Origin: Ashinkailepas kermadecensis
Taxonomy: Eukaryota > Arthropoda > Thecostraca > Neolepadidae
Assembly: GCA_034440615.1 (NCBI GenBank)
Contig: JAOTOM010004840.1
Location: 186,001-250,000 of the forward strand
Reading direction: 5' to 3'
DNA: 64,000 nt
Shown: positions 33,301-48,236 of the stretch, in pieces
Position numbering within the stretch: the stretch's first letter is position 1
How the letters are laid out: every line of letters starts with the position of its first letter
The notes under the pieces: model-generated
What the model was told of the DNA's origin: nothing
The model's database searches: none
The model's input: only the letters and a program-made list of their open reading frames with translations
Program-made: the position numbers and the translations under genes

Positions 33301-35939
33301 TGCAATGTGTTTTGGGTGGAGTGCTTTAATGGATGGTCCGAAGTTTTGTTTCACTGATGGTGAGGACATTGATGTAGACAAGGGTTTATCAAATCACGTC
33401 GCTGTCCATTTATCCATGTCCTGTTTTAAAGGAATATGACCGCGGCGTAAAGTGAACATGTATAAGCGGGTGCTAAGGATTCAGTGTCAAGTCAAAGTCT
33501 CGACCATATGGGAACATTCTTTGGCCGAGACAGTGGCGAGTTGAGAGTGAAGCTAAGTGCGGCCCTCCACTAGCAAGTAGAAGCGTTAGGAGGAACGGCC
33601 CTATCCGCTTGTCCCATTGATCGAAGTTCCCAATGACACCAGTAACTCTAAAATACTCTTGATACAATAGTATAATGGTTGCCATGGAACTGAAACTAGC
33701 AAAGTAACTATTTATTAGGATAGGCTATTAATTTGATGGCAGGGCATTTCATTTGCACGCTGGCTGCCATAGTGCCATGCTATTAATGACACGGGCTTTT
33801 AAACCGTCTTAAGACTTGGATGCGGTGCAGTTGATTTTTAGCTGCTCCGACAGTGGCCAGCAACCGTGTGGCGCCATAGATAATCTTAGAGGACTGAGTG
33901 GCATGGCTTTAACGTCACACATCATCGGGAGGGTCAGTGCGAAGGAGTGGCCCAGTTGATACCCGCAACAAACGCTACCATGCGTCCAGTGCCAGCGAGA
34001 TTGGAGTTCACACGGACTATTTGCCTGAAGCCACACTCGGGAGGTCGTCGTTGATATTTGCGACCACGGAAGTCGCAAATATCAGCAAAGATGGCTACCT
34101 TTGTCTCCTGTCCAGTCCTCCCCACCCAGCCAAAACTCAGCGAGTAGGATTTGTCACTGGATGTTCACGGCTGGCTTTGCCCTCAGTCAGCGTGGGCCTT
34201 GGACCTTCCACGAATGCCAATTTCGTTCGCATGATTAGTTTATTATAATGGGTGGGGGATCCTGGACAAATACGACCTCTTTCACATACCAAGAAGTTCG
34301 TATAATCGATCCGATTTGCCCCCATCCGACCCTCGCACTTATGAAATCTTTATTTCTAGGAATTCGTCACGACAAAAGCTACACTGAAAGCACGTGTGAA
34401 CACATGTGGCATGTATATGATATTTTGTGTTGAAATTTGGTCCGAATTCTGACTGTGGTGGCTCTATAGACCAGGATTATATTGCGAATGAGCGCTTGTT
34501 GGGTGAACCCCTACACCCGATCCATGAATTCCGGTTCAGCTACATAATTTTGACCGGAAGTTTAACGTGCCAGCAATGCACCGACACGGCGACCCCGGTA
34601 GCTCGTCCCCAACCTTATTGGGCCAGTTGTCAACTAACCCTCCCAGCCAATGGGCTAAATGGGAGCACGTGAAGCGACTCGAACCCTGTTTTATCAGGAC
34701 AGGGAGGCTCAGTGCAGGCCAGCGCTCTAACCAACTGAGCTACTGGTGCGGAAAACTAAGACACCACCAAACGCAGTTTGATTGAGTTGAAATTAATGTT
34801 TTACTTCGACACAATGTTACACTTCGACGTTCATCACTTATCAACCAAAGGCAAATTGTATCAGACGTGCGAATCATAAGTCGCATGTTTTAAGTGTTCG
34901 GACTCCCGTTGCATGCAAAATGCCAGGCTAGACTGATTTAACCTCCTGGCGTTTGCAGTAATCTTACCGTCGATCGGACTTCAGAACACTTCACATTCGT
35001 CGGTGTGGTTTGGAACGCTGGCCACGACTTCCTAGAATTGTGCCGTGAATTGGTATTGATTCACAGAATGTGATGTCACGCTGCGTGTCCTATTGCGAAC
35101 GATCACCGAAATCCTCACACCAAGTGTCCGATGGATACCTAGATCCTTAGTGCTCGATGATTTCGGGTACGAAATATTCGGTGCTTCCAATGTATGTTCG
35201 GGCGTGGGACGAATGCAGAATTTTGGCAAGGTTGGGACAAGCTGTAGAAGGAATGATGAACATTTATTGGGTGTACAAGTCGGTGCAGAGAATCTAAATG
35301 TGCTTACAAATGTATCAGGCTGCATCAAAATTACCGAACATCGAAAGACCAAGTTTACTATAGGTGGGGTTGGAAAATTTGGTCGATTGAAGCCATGGAT
35401 TAAACCGGCTGTTCAAAGCTAGTTTTACCACCTATTGATTTAAACCTTCTAGAAATATTTCCATTTTTACTTACAGCCATTTTGTCACGCAAGTACAAAG
35501 CTGAAATATACAACTGAAAAGAACTATCATTGCATTGTTGGAATTCATTATCTAAAATATAGGTGCATTGTATTTATGATGGATCGTTTGCCGTTTTCCA
35601 TCATAGTAGGATATAACTGGGTATTAGACGAAGAGTATGCTTAAATATCTCCTGCGGCTTGTATGCTATGTCATAAACTGCTTTGAGCTGCAATAATGTC
35701 TCACAATTATCACACTATATGTAGCCTACCAATACAGTTCTGCCAAGCCAATATTAAAGGGCTAGGCCTGGAATATCGGTAGGTGTCTGAGTACATCTTT
35801 AATTCAATAGCAATCCATGTGACTGATTGGCTGCCTTCCTCAACGCAACGAAGGCAGCCATTATGCAGCGGGCCTTAGGACGACCTCGAGATCTCCTACC
35901 TGCTGTTTGCTGACGCAGTGGTTGGACCTGCGATTTCAG
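33301..35939. other. ARMC2 intron 9, main part
   Basis: Unique-looking sequence. It holds a perfect 13-bp hairpin (TGATATTTGCGAC at 34052-34064 with its complement at 34072-34084) and a tRNA-like sequence on the minus strand (next entry). The open frame at 35093-35422 matches no known family. Confidence 0.5.
34670..34752 (-). mobile_element. tRNA-like sequence, probably a SINE head
   Basis: On the minus strand GTAGCTCAGTTGGTTAGAGC fits a tRNA A box and D arm, and GGGTTCGAGTC fits a B box. CCCTGT...ACAGGG can pair just before the B box. The acceptor ends do not pair well and the A-B spacing is long, so a functional tRNA gene is unlikely. Confidence 0.5.
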
Positions 35940-36046
35940 CTGGTTAGAGTGGTGGCCAACATGGTGATCAACCAGGAGGTGGGCTCGGAGGTGTCTGGCT
36001 CGGCCGCCTGTCTGCGGGTGCTACTCACCATCCTAAATACGCACAG
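35940..36046 (+). CDS. ARMC2: ARMC2 exon 10
   Basis: Encodes LVRVVANMVINQEVGSEVSG and SAACLRVLLTILNTH, aligning with vertebrate LTRVLANIAIHPGVG. Acceptor TGCGATTTCAG, donor GTGAGA, phase 0 in and 2 out. Confidence 0.95.
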
Positions 36047-36693
36047 GTGAGACGAGTTCACGGATCAAGTTCGGATCAGAGGTCAAACGGAGAGCTGACA
36101 GGTCAGAAGGGTCAAGTCAGACGAGTCACTGGTTCAATAGAGCGGTAGATCAGGCGAGGGATCATGGAACAGGTGGGTAACAGGTCACGTGGGATCTCCT
36201 AGATCACATTTCGTCATAAGTCAAGTGGGGAGTTCAAAGGTCAGCTGAGAAGCCCGCAGGTCAAGTGGTCCACTGTCCAGTCAGTATCTTTCAGGTAAGC
36301 GAGGGTCACAGGCCAGGCGTGGAGCTCAATCCATACGGGCCTGTAGGTCAAGCAGAGGTGCGTGCCATCCCGGAGCTCTAGAGGTGAGCGGGATTAAAGG
36401 TTTGGCGAGGGTCACAGGTCAGGCGGGGGCGGGTCACATTTCAGCCGGGTTACACAGGTAGCTCGCTGGCCCGGCGGGTTTCGGACCAGGGAAGGTCATA
36501 TTCCGAGCAGACCTGGTCTGCCCGACGAGTACACCGTGCGGATCGTGTACGGGGCGCTTGTATCAGCTGGGTAAGCTCGGGTACTGGAGCCCTGTCGACC
36601 GGGTGCTCTGATGCTGTTGCCGCGCAGGTATTAGTGGTAACACCACTGGGGACGGCTCGGTGTTTTGGGGTTATGTGAGAAGCTTGCCTTGGC
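36047..36693. other. ARMC2 intron 10, left part
   Basis: Holds dispersed AGGTCA and CACAGGTCAGGCG phrases, loosely repeated. No exon recognised. Confidence 0.5.
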
Positions 36694-39450
36694 GTGGTTG
36701 TGTCGGCCGGTGTTGTGCCACCTCAGCCCTGTCGCTGCTGCCTGACGTGGCGTGGCTGTGTCGGCCGGTGTTGTGCCACCTCAGCCCTGTCGCTGCTGCC
36801 TGCCGTGGCGTGGTTGTGTCGGCCGGTGTTGTGCCACCTCAGCCCTGTCGCTGCTGCCTGCCGTGGCGTGGTTGTGTCGGCCGGTGTTGTGCCACCTCAG
36901 CCCTGTCGCTGCTGCCTGCCGTGGCGTGGTTGTGTCGGCCGGTGTTGTGCCACCTCAGCCATGTCGCTGCTGCCTGCCGTGGCGTGGTTGTGTCGGCCGG
37001 TGTTGTGCCACCTCAGCCCTGTCGCTGCTGCCTGCCGTGTCGTGGTTGTGTCGGCCGGTGTTGTGCCACCTCAGCTCTGTCGCTGCTGCCTGCCGTGGCG
37101 TGGTTGTGTCGGCCGGTGTTGTGCCACCTCAGCCCTGTCGCTGCTGCCTGCCGTGGCGTGGTTGTGTCGGCCGGTGTTGTGCCACCTCAGCCCTGTCGCT
37201 GCTGTCTGCCGTGGCGTGGTTGTGTCGGCCGGTGTTGTGCCACCTCAGCCCTGTCGCTGCTGCCTGCCGTGGCGTGGTTGTGTCGGCCGGTGTTGTGCCA
37301 CCCCCCTGTCGCTGCTGTCTGACGTGGCGCGGTTGTGTCGGCCGGTGTTGTGCCACCTCAGCCCTGTCGCTGCTGCCTGCCGTGGCGTGGTTGTGTCGGC
37401 CGGTGTTGTGCCACCTCAGCCCTGTCGCTGCTGCCTGCCGTGGCGTGGTTGTGTCGGCCGGTGTTGTGCCACCTCAGCCCTGTCGCTGCTGCCTGCCGTG
37501 GCGCGGTTGTGTCGGTCGGTGTTGTGCCACCTCAGCCCTGTCGCTGCTGTCTGCTGGCGTGGCGTGGTTGTGTCGGCCGGTGTTGTGCCACCTCAGCCCT
37601 GTCGCTGCTGTCTGACGTGTCGTGGTTGTGTCGGCCGGTGTTGTGCCACCTCAGCCCTGTCGCTGCTGCCTGCCGTGGCGCGGTTGTGTCGGTCGGTGTT
37701 GTGCCACCTCAGCCCTGTCGCTGCTGTCTGACGTGGCGTGGTTGTGTCGGCCGGTGTTGTGCCACCTCAGCCCTGTCGCTGCTGTCTGACGTGGCGTGGC
37801 TGTGTCGGCCGGTGTTGTGCCACCTCAGCCCTGTCGCTGCTGTCTGACGTGGCGTGGTTGTGTCGGCCGGTGTTGTGCCACCTCAGCCCTGTCGCTGCTG
37901 TCTGACGTGGCGTGGCTGTGTCGGCCGGTGTTGTGCCACCTCAGCCCTGTCGCTGCTGCCTGCCGTGGCGCGGTTGTGTCGGCCGGTGTTGTGCCACCTC
38001 AGCCCTGTCGCTGCTGCCTGCCGTGGCGTGGTTGTGTCGGCCGGTGTTGTGCCACCCCTGTCACTGCTGCCTGCCGTGGCGTGGTTGTGTCGGCCGGTGT
38101 TGTGCCACCTCAGCCCTGTCGCTGCTGCCTGCCGTGGCGTGGTTGTGTCGGCCGGTGTTGTGCCACCTCAGCCCTGTCGCTGCTGCCTGCCGTGGCGTGG
38201 CTGTGTCGGCCGGTGTTGTGCCACCCTGTCGCTGCTGTCTGACGTGGCGTGGCTGTGTCGGCCGGTGTTGTGCCACCTCAGCCCTGTCGCTGCTGTCTGA
38301 CGTGGCGTGGTTGTGTCGGCCGGTGTTGTGCCACCTCAGCCCTGTCGCTGCTGTCTGACGTGGCGTGGCTGTGTCGGCCGGTGTTGTGCCACCTCAGCCC
38401 TGTCGCTGCTGCCTGCCGTGGCGCGGTTGTGTCGGCCGGTGTTGTGCCACCTCAGCCCTGTCGCTGCTGCCTGCCGTGGCGTGGTTGTGTCGGCCGGTGT
38501 TGTGCCACCCTGTCGCTGCTGCCTGCCGTGGCGTGGTTGTGTCGGCCGGTGTTGTGCCACCTCAGCCCTGTCGCTGCTGCCTGCCGTGGCGTGGTTGTGT
38601 CGGCCGGTGTTGTGCCACCTCAGCCCTGTCGCTGCTGCCTGCCGTGGCGTGGCTGTGTCGGCCGGTGTTGTGCCACCCTGTCGCCCTCGTGCGTGGCGTG
38701 GCTGTGTCGGCCGGTGTTGGCCACCCTGTCGCTGCTGTCTGACGTGGCGTGGCTGTGTCGGCCGGTGTTGTGCCACCTCAGCCCTGTCGCTGCTGCCTGC
38801 CGTGGCGTGGCTGTGTCGGCCGGTGTTGTGCCACCCTGTCACTGCTGTCTGACGTGGCGTGGCTGTGTCGGCCGGTGTTGTGCCACCCTGTCACTGCTGT
38901 CTGACGTGGCGCGGTTGTGTCGGCCGGTGTTGTGCCACCCTGTCGCTGCTGTCTGACGTGGCGTGGTTGTGTCGGCCGGTGTTGTGCCACCCTGTCGCTG
39001 CTGTCTGCCGTGGCGCGGTTGTGTCGGCCGGTGTTGTGCCACCCTGTCACTGCTGTCTGACGTGGCGTGGTTGTGTCGGCCGGTGTTGTGCCACCCTGTC
39101 ACTGCTGTCTGACGTGGCGTGGTTGTGTCGGCCGGTGTTGTGCCACCTCAGCCCTGTCGCTGCTGTCTGACGTGGCGTGGTTGTGTCGGCCGGTGTTGTG
39201 CCACCCCTGTCACTGCTGTCTGACGTGGCGTGGTTGTGTCGGCCGGTGTTGTGCCACCTCAGCCCTGTCACTGCTGTCTGACGTGGCGTGGTTGTGTCGG
39301 CCGGTGTTGTGCCACCCTGTCGCTGCTGTCTGACGTGGCGTGGTTGTGTCGGCCGGTGTTGTGCCACCCTGTCGCTGCTGTCTGACGTGGCGTGGTTGTG
39401 TCGGCCGGTGTTGTGCCACCCTGTCGCTGCTGTCTGACGTGGCGCGGTTT
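36694..39450. repeat. 58/52-bp minisatellite filling intron 10
   Basis: Nearly 50 copies of a unit with CCTCAGCCCTGTCGCTGCTG, CCTGCCGTGGCGTGGTTGTG and TCGGCCGGTGTTGTGCCA (58 bp). A 52-bp form lacks the TCAGCC segment. Long TGCC-type units dominate the left and short TGAC-type units the right. The array stops within a few bases of the exon 11 acceptor, the last unit running GACGTGGCGCGGTT then TGCAG. Both strands are stop-poor, giving large false frames. Confidence 0.97.
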
Positions 39451-39454
39451 GCAG

Positions 39455-39567
39455 CGTGGACGATCATGGCGAGCTGGTACTGTCGTCGCTCTCCATGCTG
39501 AACAACATCACGTTCTACGCCACCGAGCAGAGTGTGGTGTTCGAGCGGCAGGAGGAGGTGACCCATT
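39455..39567 (+). CDS. ARMC2: ARMC2 exon 11
   Basis: Encodes SVDDHGELVLSSLSMLNNIT and FYATEQSVVFERQEEVTH, matching vertebrate SLDDCEELVINATATINNLSYY. The acceptor GGTTTGCAG lies directly at the end of the intron 10 array; the donor is GTGAGT. Phase 2 in and 1 out. Confidence 0.95.
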
Positions 39568-40345
39568 GTGAGTATGGTGTTCCATGTTCCGACTACACGC
39601 TTAGCATGTGTGCAGGCTCCTTCTCGGCGGGCACCGTCGTTGTTTTGTTGCCATCTGGTTCGCGTATGCCGCCGACCGTGATTAGGTACACGCCAGTGGA
39701 CTTCATGGTATTCAGTGAAACACAAAGCGCTCTTTTTTTGTTTATGCGACTGATGTATGCGTAAATGTAGCCGGATTTTGTCTTCATGTTCGCGATTTAT
39801 CCGAAAAAAAGTGGTCAGGTCGGAATAGTCTTGGTGGTGACATCGAGAAACATTGCATGTGTCAAAGTATTGCACATGCAGTCCAGTTGAAAACACTGGA
39901 CATCTTTTCATATTGAATTTCAGTATATTGTCATGCTAATCGCAGTCCTATGCTTTATTCGGTTGCGAAGTTATTAGGCACATATGCTCAGACCGAGTGG
40001 TTCAACTACACATGTGATGGGCTACAACTCGGTAGCTATTTGACCAGATTGTACGAGGTGAAAATTATTTGTTCTATGCGTTTTCCATCTGATGACAGCA
40101 TTGTGGCACTTCGTGCTTTTTAGGAGTGCATATTACTTTGTGAGGAATAGATCGCCGTCCTCCTGACTGAGACGATCCATGTACTAGCTGTCGAGGTCTT
40201 GGAAGCCAGAGATGGAGGGGTGTTGGCGGAGGAGTGCGTATCAGCTTCCTGCAAGAATACTATGCTATCACACACCGAAAGTTGCATAGGAGCCACCAAA
40301 ATAAAACAAACAAACTACCACCTGGTATGTGTTCCATCTCCCCAC
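39568..40345. other. ARMC2 intron 11, left part
   Basis: Unique-looking sequence. An armadillo-like peptide near 40149 was tested and rejected as an exon because it does not fit the phase. No other exon recognised. Confidence 0.5.
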
Positions 40346-40690
40346 CCCGGTATTGGGACCTCACGAGGTAACACACTGGCCCGTGACCACCTCACCATCC
40401 CCGGTATTGGGACCTCACGAGGTAACACACTGACCCATAACTACCTCGTCATCCCCGGAATTGGGACCTCACGAGGTAACGCACTGACCCGTGACCACCT
40501 CGCCATCCCTGGAATTGGGACCTCACGAGGTAACACACTGACCCGTGACCACCTCGCCATTCCCGGTATTGGAACCTCACGAGGTAACACACTGACCCAT
40601 AACTACCTCGTCATCCCCGGAATTGGGACCTCACGAGGTAACGCACTGGTCCGTAACCACCTCTTCAGCTCAGATATGCAAACCTCACAA
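40346..40690. repeat. 55-bp minisatellite, first of a related pair
   Basis: About six copies with CCCGGTATTGGGACCTCACG, AGGTAACACACTGACCCGTG and ACCACCTCGCCAT. The phrases match the neighbouring array at 40770-41450 with consistent differences, so both come from one ancestor. Confidence 0.92.
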
Positions 40691-40769
40691 AGTAACTGAC
40701 ATCGGCTGGTGACTACCGCCCCAATCTCGGCATTTATGCTTCATAGGTAGCACACCGGCTTGTGATCAC

Positions 40770-41450
40770 CTCTCCAGCCCCGGTATTCGGACCTCGCAGG
40801 TCATCACACCGGCTCGTGGTCACTTCTCCAGCCCCGGTATTCGGACCTCGCAGGTTATCACACCAGCTCGTGGCCACCTCTCCAGCCCCGGTATTCGGAC
40901 CTCGCAGGTTATCACACTGGCTCGTGGTCACCTCTCCAGCCCCGGTATTTGGACCTCGCAGGTTATCACACCGGCTCGTGGCCACCTCTCCACCCCCGTA
41001 TTCCCTGTTTCACTGGTCTCTCCAGCCCCGGTATTTGGACCTCGCAGGTTATCACACCGGCTCGTGGCCACCTCTCCAGCTCCGGTATTCGGACCTCGCA
41101 GGTTATCACACTGGCTCGTGGCCACCTTTCCAGCCACGGTATTCGTACCTCGCAGGTTATCACACCGGCTCGTGGTCACTTCTCCAGCCCCGGTATTCGG
41201 ACCTCGCAGGTTATCACACTGGCTCGTGGTCACCTTTCCAGCCCCGGTATTCGTACCTCGCAGATTATCACACTGGCTCGTGGCCACTTCTCCAGCCCCG
41301 ACATTCGGACCTCGCAGCTTATCACACTGGCTCGTGGTCACCTCTCCAGCTCCAGTATTCTGACCTCGCAGGTTATCACACTGGCTCGTGGTCACCTCTC
41401 CAGCTCCAGTATTCTGACCTAGCATGTTATCGCACTGGCTCGTGATCGCC
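40770..41450. repeat. 54-bp minisatellite, second of a related pair
   Basis: About 12-13 copies with CTCCAGCCCCGGTATTCGGA, CCTCGCAGGTTATCACACCG and GCTCGTGGCCACCT. One copy near 41000-41020 is disrupted. Open frames on both strands are repeat artefacts. Confidence 0.95.
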
Positions 41451-41867
41451 AGCTCCAGTATTCAGATCCGGTGTGCAGGACAGCTGTCTGGCCCAGCGCC
41501 GACTCCGTAGTGTTGGCTGGCCCAAAGTCGATCAGGCTCGTTCGGAAATCGATTGAGCGCAAATTGGTCGGGAAGTTGGCTTGGTGATTGACATGCCATT
41601 ATTGAAGCCCATTATCCCAATTATTTATGAAGTTCCTGGGCATTGAGACATTGTTTTTAGCTTACAAGCTGTTCGTCTTTTGTTGAAACTGCCTAACAGT
41701 AGCTGCCACTCTGTCTGCCTGACAACGGAAGTCTGTCTGTGTGGACATCGTCAGCTTCTGTGTGCTTGAAGGCGACAGTATCTGCGTGTTTTCTTTTTAG
41801 CGCAGTGCTATTTGCATGACAACAGCTTCTGTTTGTGTGGATAACGACAGTGTTTGTCTCTGTGGGT

Positions 41868-45695
<3,828 letters not shown>

Positions 45696-47809
45696 ACGAC
45701 GACGTCTGCCTGTTTGCATAACGGCAGTTCCTGGTATTGTCGATAATGAAGACTGCTACTTTGTGTCGATGTTAATGGCTGCTGCTCTGTATGGATGACG
45801 GTTTTAGCTTGGTTCGCTGTTCGATTAACAACCGGATTCAGGCGCGGCGGGAAGTCTCGCGACAAGGAGGGGGAGGGGCGCTTCACTTTCGCAAGTTAGG
45901 CAATGTGTTTGTAGCTTCTGACAAGCAGAGGCGCATTCAAGGGGGCAGGGCCGGGCCTCTCCCCTTAGTAACCAAAATACACTAGATCTCAAACAATACA
46001 TTCTGATATTCTTTGACCACGCAAAACCAGAAATTGTGCGTCAATGGCGGTTTCTGACCACGATTATTTTTATCGGACCTCCGAGGAAGTCTCGGTTGCG
46101 TCTCTGCTGACAAGTAACTTGTCTATACAATATCAATGCTAAATGGACAGGGCTGAAAAAATCACTCCATACCATCGGCCAGGATAGAAATAACTCAACT
46201 CGCCATCGCATTGGTCCCAGAGAGACGTGGCAACCTTTTAGAGCATCGATTAAGTACTGGTGTCGCGCCTGCCAGTTTATAATCGGGAAATGTGAAAATT
46301 CCTTATTTAGGAGGTTCTCACGCATCCCAGTGCCACGCGGTTGTTCTAATTATTCCAATTATGACTGTCTCTACGGGCTAACGGGCTATAGAAGATTGTT
46401 TTTTAAATGTTGGAATTATCCCACGCAGGACTGAAGGAAGTTGGTTGTTGTATCTCCCACCCTGGAGTTGTTTGGCAGTATGCATGAAAAATGGCTTGCA
46501 TGAACGCGCTGAAGCTATTGGTAGCTTAACCATTCTCCGCTTACGTGTTATTTGCGAAAATATGGGTGATGGTTGTAGCCACACACCCGCCCCCCGCCCC
46601 CCGCCCCCCGCCCCCCGCCCCCTGGGGCACCGAAGGTAGAAAAATGACGAATTCCTGCGCCAGTGAACCATCGCCAGTGAACGACATATCGCAACCTTCG
46701 CCAGCGCGGGATGGCGCTGTTCACAGATAATTTTCATACGGATAAATCAGTCGAACCAGCTGTCCACCCAATCGTCGAGCTTATTGACTCAACTAAAATC
46801 TGCAAAATACTGAGAGATGCGTACTATTTAGATACCCGTCCAGGACGGCAGGCGCCTATCTCGCCAATACCAGAGCCTTTCAGGATAATGTGTGTGACTT
46901 GAGAATGTGGGTGTCCTCCTTGGCGATTAGTGCAACTCTCTTTGCAATATGCGAGCAATTATTGGCTACAGAAGCTCCTTTCCCGACAAGATATGCATCC
47001 TTTTGGGTTGTTGGATGCTTTGAGAATGTAGGCACCCTCCTCGGCCAGCCGTGCCTTCTTCGCAGTCAGCCCGTGCCTTTTTTCCACGTGATGTCTGTTG
47101 AAAATAAAGGACCGTGTCGGATAGTTGCCACCCCTAGTCTAAAATTAGGCCCCCTCCTAAGGCACTATAACGACTCTCTTGACAGTACAAGTACAGGTGC
47201 CCTTCTGAGCGCCACTCTTAGTAGAACCTAAGCGCCCTCGTGGGCCAGGCGACCGCCCATCCTGATATTGTAGGCACACTCTTGACAGCATATGTAACGA
47301 AGTTCCCTTCCATGCCCGGCATCTCACTTATGTCGGGGGAAAAACTTCTTTGGGATACGTGAATAGTTATATGGACCTCGACGTTGACGGTAAACCCCGA
47401 GTATAAATTCAATACCTCTCTGTTTCAATCTCAGAGCTCAGATTCAAACGTCTCTCGACAGGCACCTCAAAATCCAGCACTTATATTTGTACCGTTAATA
47501 ATCAGAAATGTGGCGACGATTATTCATAGTGCAGCAGTTAGACCAAAATAAATACAATAATGCCTTTCAATAACGCACCGCTTCAATTGAGCTTGATACG
47601 ACAATTCATATGGCCATCCCACATCTTCATACAGCTTGACAGTCACATCTTCATACATCATCACATCACGACACATCATCTCAGTCTCCAGCCACACATT
47701 CCAATATTCCAAAGACTACGGCGTTCACATCAACATACAGCTTACATCCCGACCCGTCTTCATTTACTCTAAGACTTTTTATCGTCAGCTCACATCTTCA
47801 CACACACAG
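45696..47809. other. ARMC2 intron 11, middle part
   Basis: Unique-looking sequence with a CCCCGCC run at about 46588-46622 and, at 47000-47290, loose CCCTCCT/GGC phrases resembling the composite degenerate blocks. No recognisable gene. Confidence 0.45.
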
Positions 47810-47959
47810 ACAAACAGTGACCCTCAGTCAGAGTCCCAGAGACATACCTCCGACGACTGGCCTGACGACCAGTCGCCTTCGCCGGAGGGCCAAGGCCCTA
47901 ACCGCTCGCGTCGACAGCTCGGTGACAAGTTCCCGGGAGAGCCCTCGGCTCTCCACCAG
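47810..47959 (+). CDS. Candidate exon of an unknown nested gene
   Basis: An open 150-nt stretch after CTTCACACACACAG and before GTGAGC, phase 0 to 0. It encodes a hydrophilic peptide with DDWPDDQSPSPEGQGPNRSR and RQLGDKFPGEPSALHQ. GC content and splice signals look exon-like, but no family is recognised. Its phase does not fit the ARMC2 intron it lies in (phase 1), so it is not an ARMC2 cassette exon. Confidence 0.3.
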
Positions 47960-48038
47960 GTGAGCGTGACGGCCAACGCCCAATCATGTGGCCCAACCCG
48001 CGACATGTCATAGTCACGCGACTGACTGTACTTTCCAG

Positions 48039-48236
48039 GGCAACAGCCCAGGACATCCGACGACCGACAACAATGGCTCGCACCCGGCGAACTCTACCGC
48101 ACCGGCGGATCGCGCCGTCCCTCAGACATCAGAGACATTCTTAGAGCTCTGGTTTCAACCAGAGCCCCACGTCTCGTGGGAACTGCTGCTGTTCTCGGAA
48201 CAATTCGGCGGTACCGCGCCGCGTCCTGGTGTCTGA
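48039..48236 (+). CDS. Candidate terminal exon of the same unknown gene
   Basis: Follows GTACTTTCCAG, is open in phase 0 and so joins the previous candidate exon. It encodes NSPGHPTTDNNGSHPANSTA, then FLELWFQPEPHVSWELLLF and a TGA at 48234-48236. I see no poly(A) signal or upstream start exon. It could be a pseudogene or chance. Confidence 0.28.
   Translation, partial: GNSPGHPTTDNNGSHPANSTAPADRAVPQTSETFLELWFQPEPHVSWELLLFSEQFGGTAPRPGV

Noticed and set aside
36694..39450. Cys-rich repeat protein encoded by the 58-bp array
   Set aside because: Unit length is not a multiple of three, so frames rotate; the array is intronic and bounded by true ARMC2 exons.
40149..40209. Armadillo-like peptide IAVLLTETIHVLAVEVLEAR as an ARMC2 exon
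   Set aside because: With the strong exon 11 donor it would need TAG at the join. Exon 11 joins exon 12 at 50160 in phase and with good homology, and human ARMC2 has no equivalent insert.
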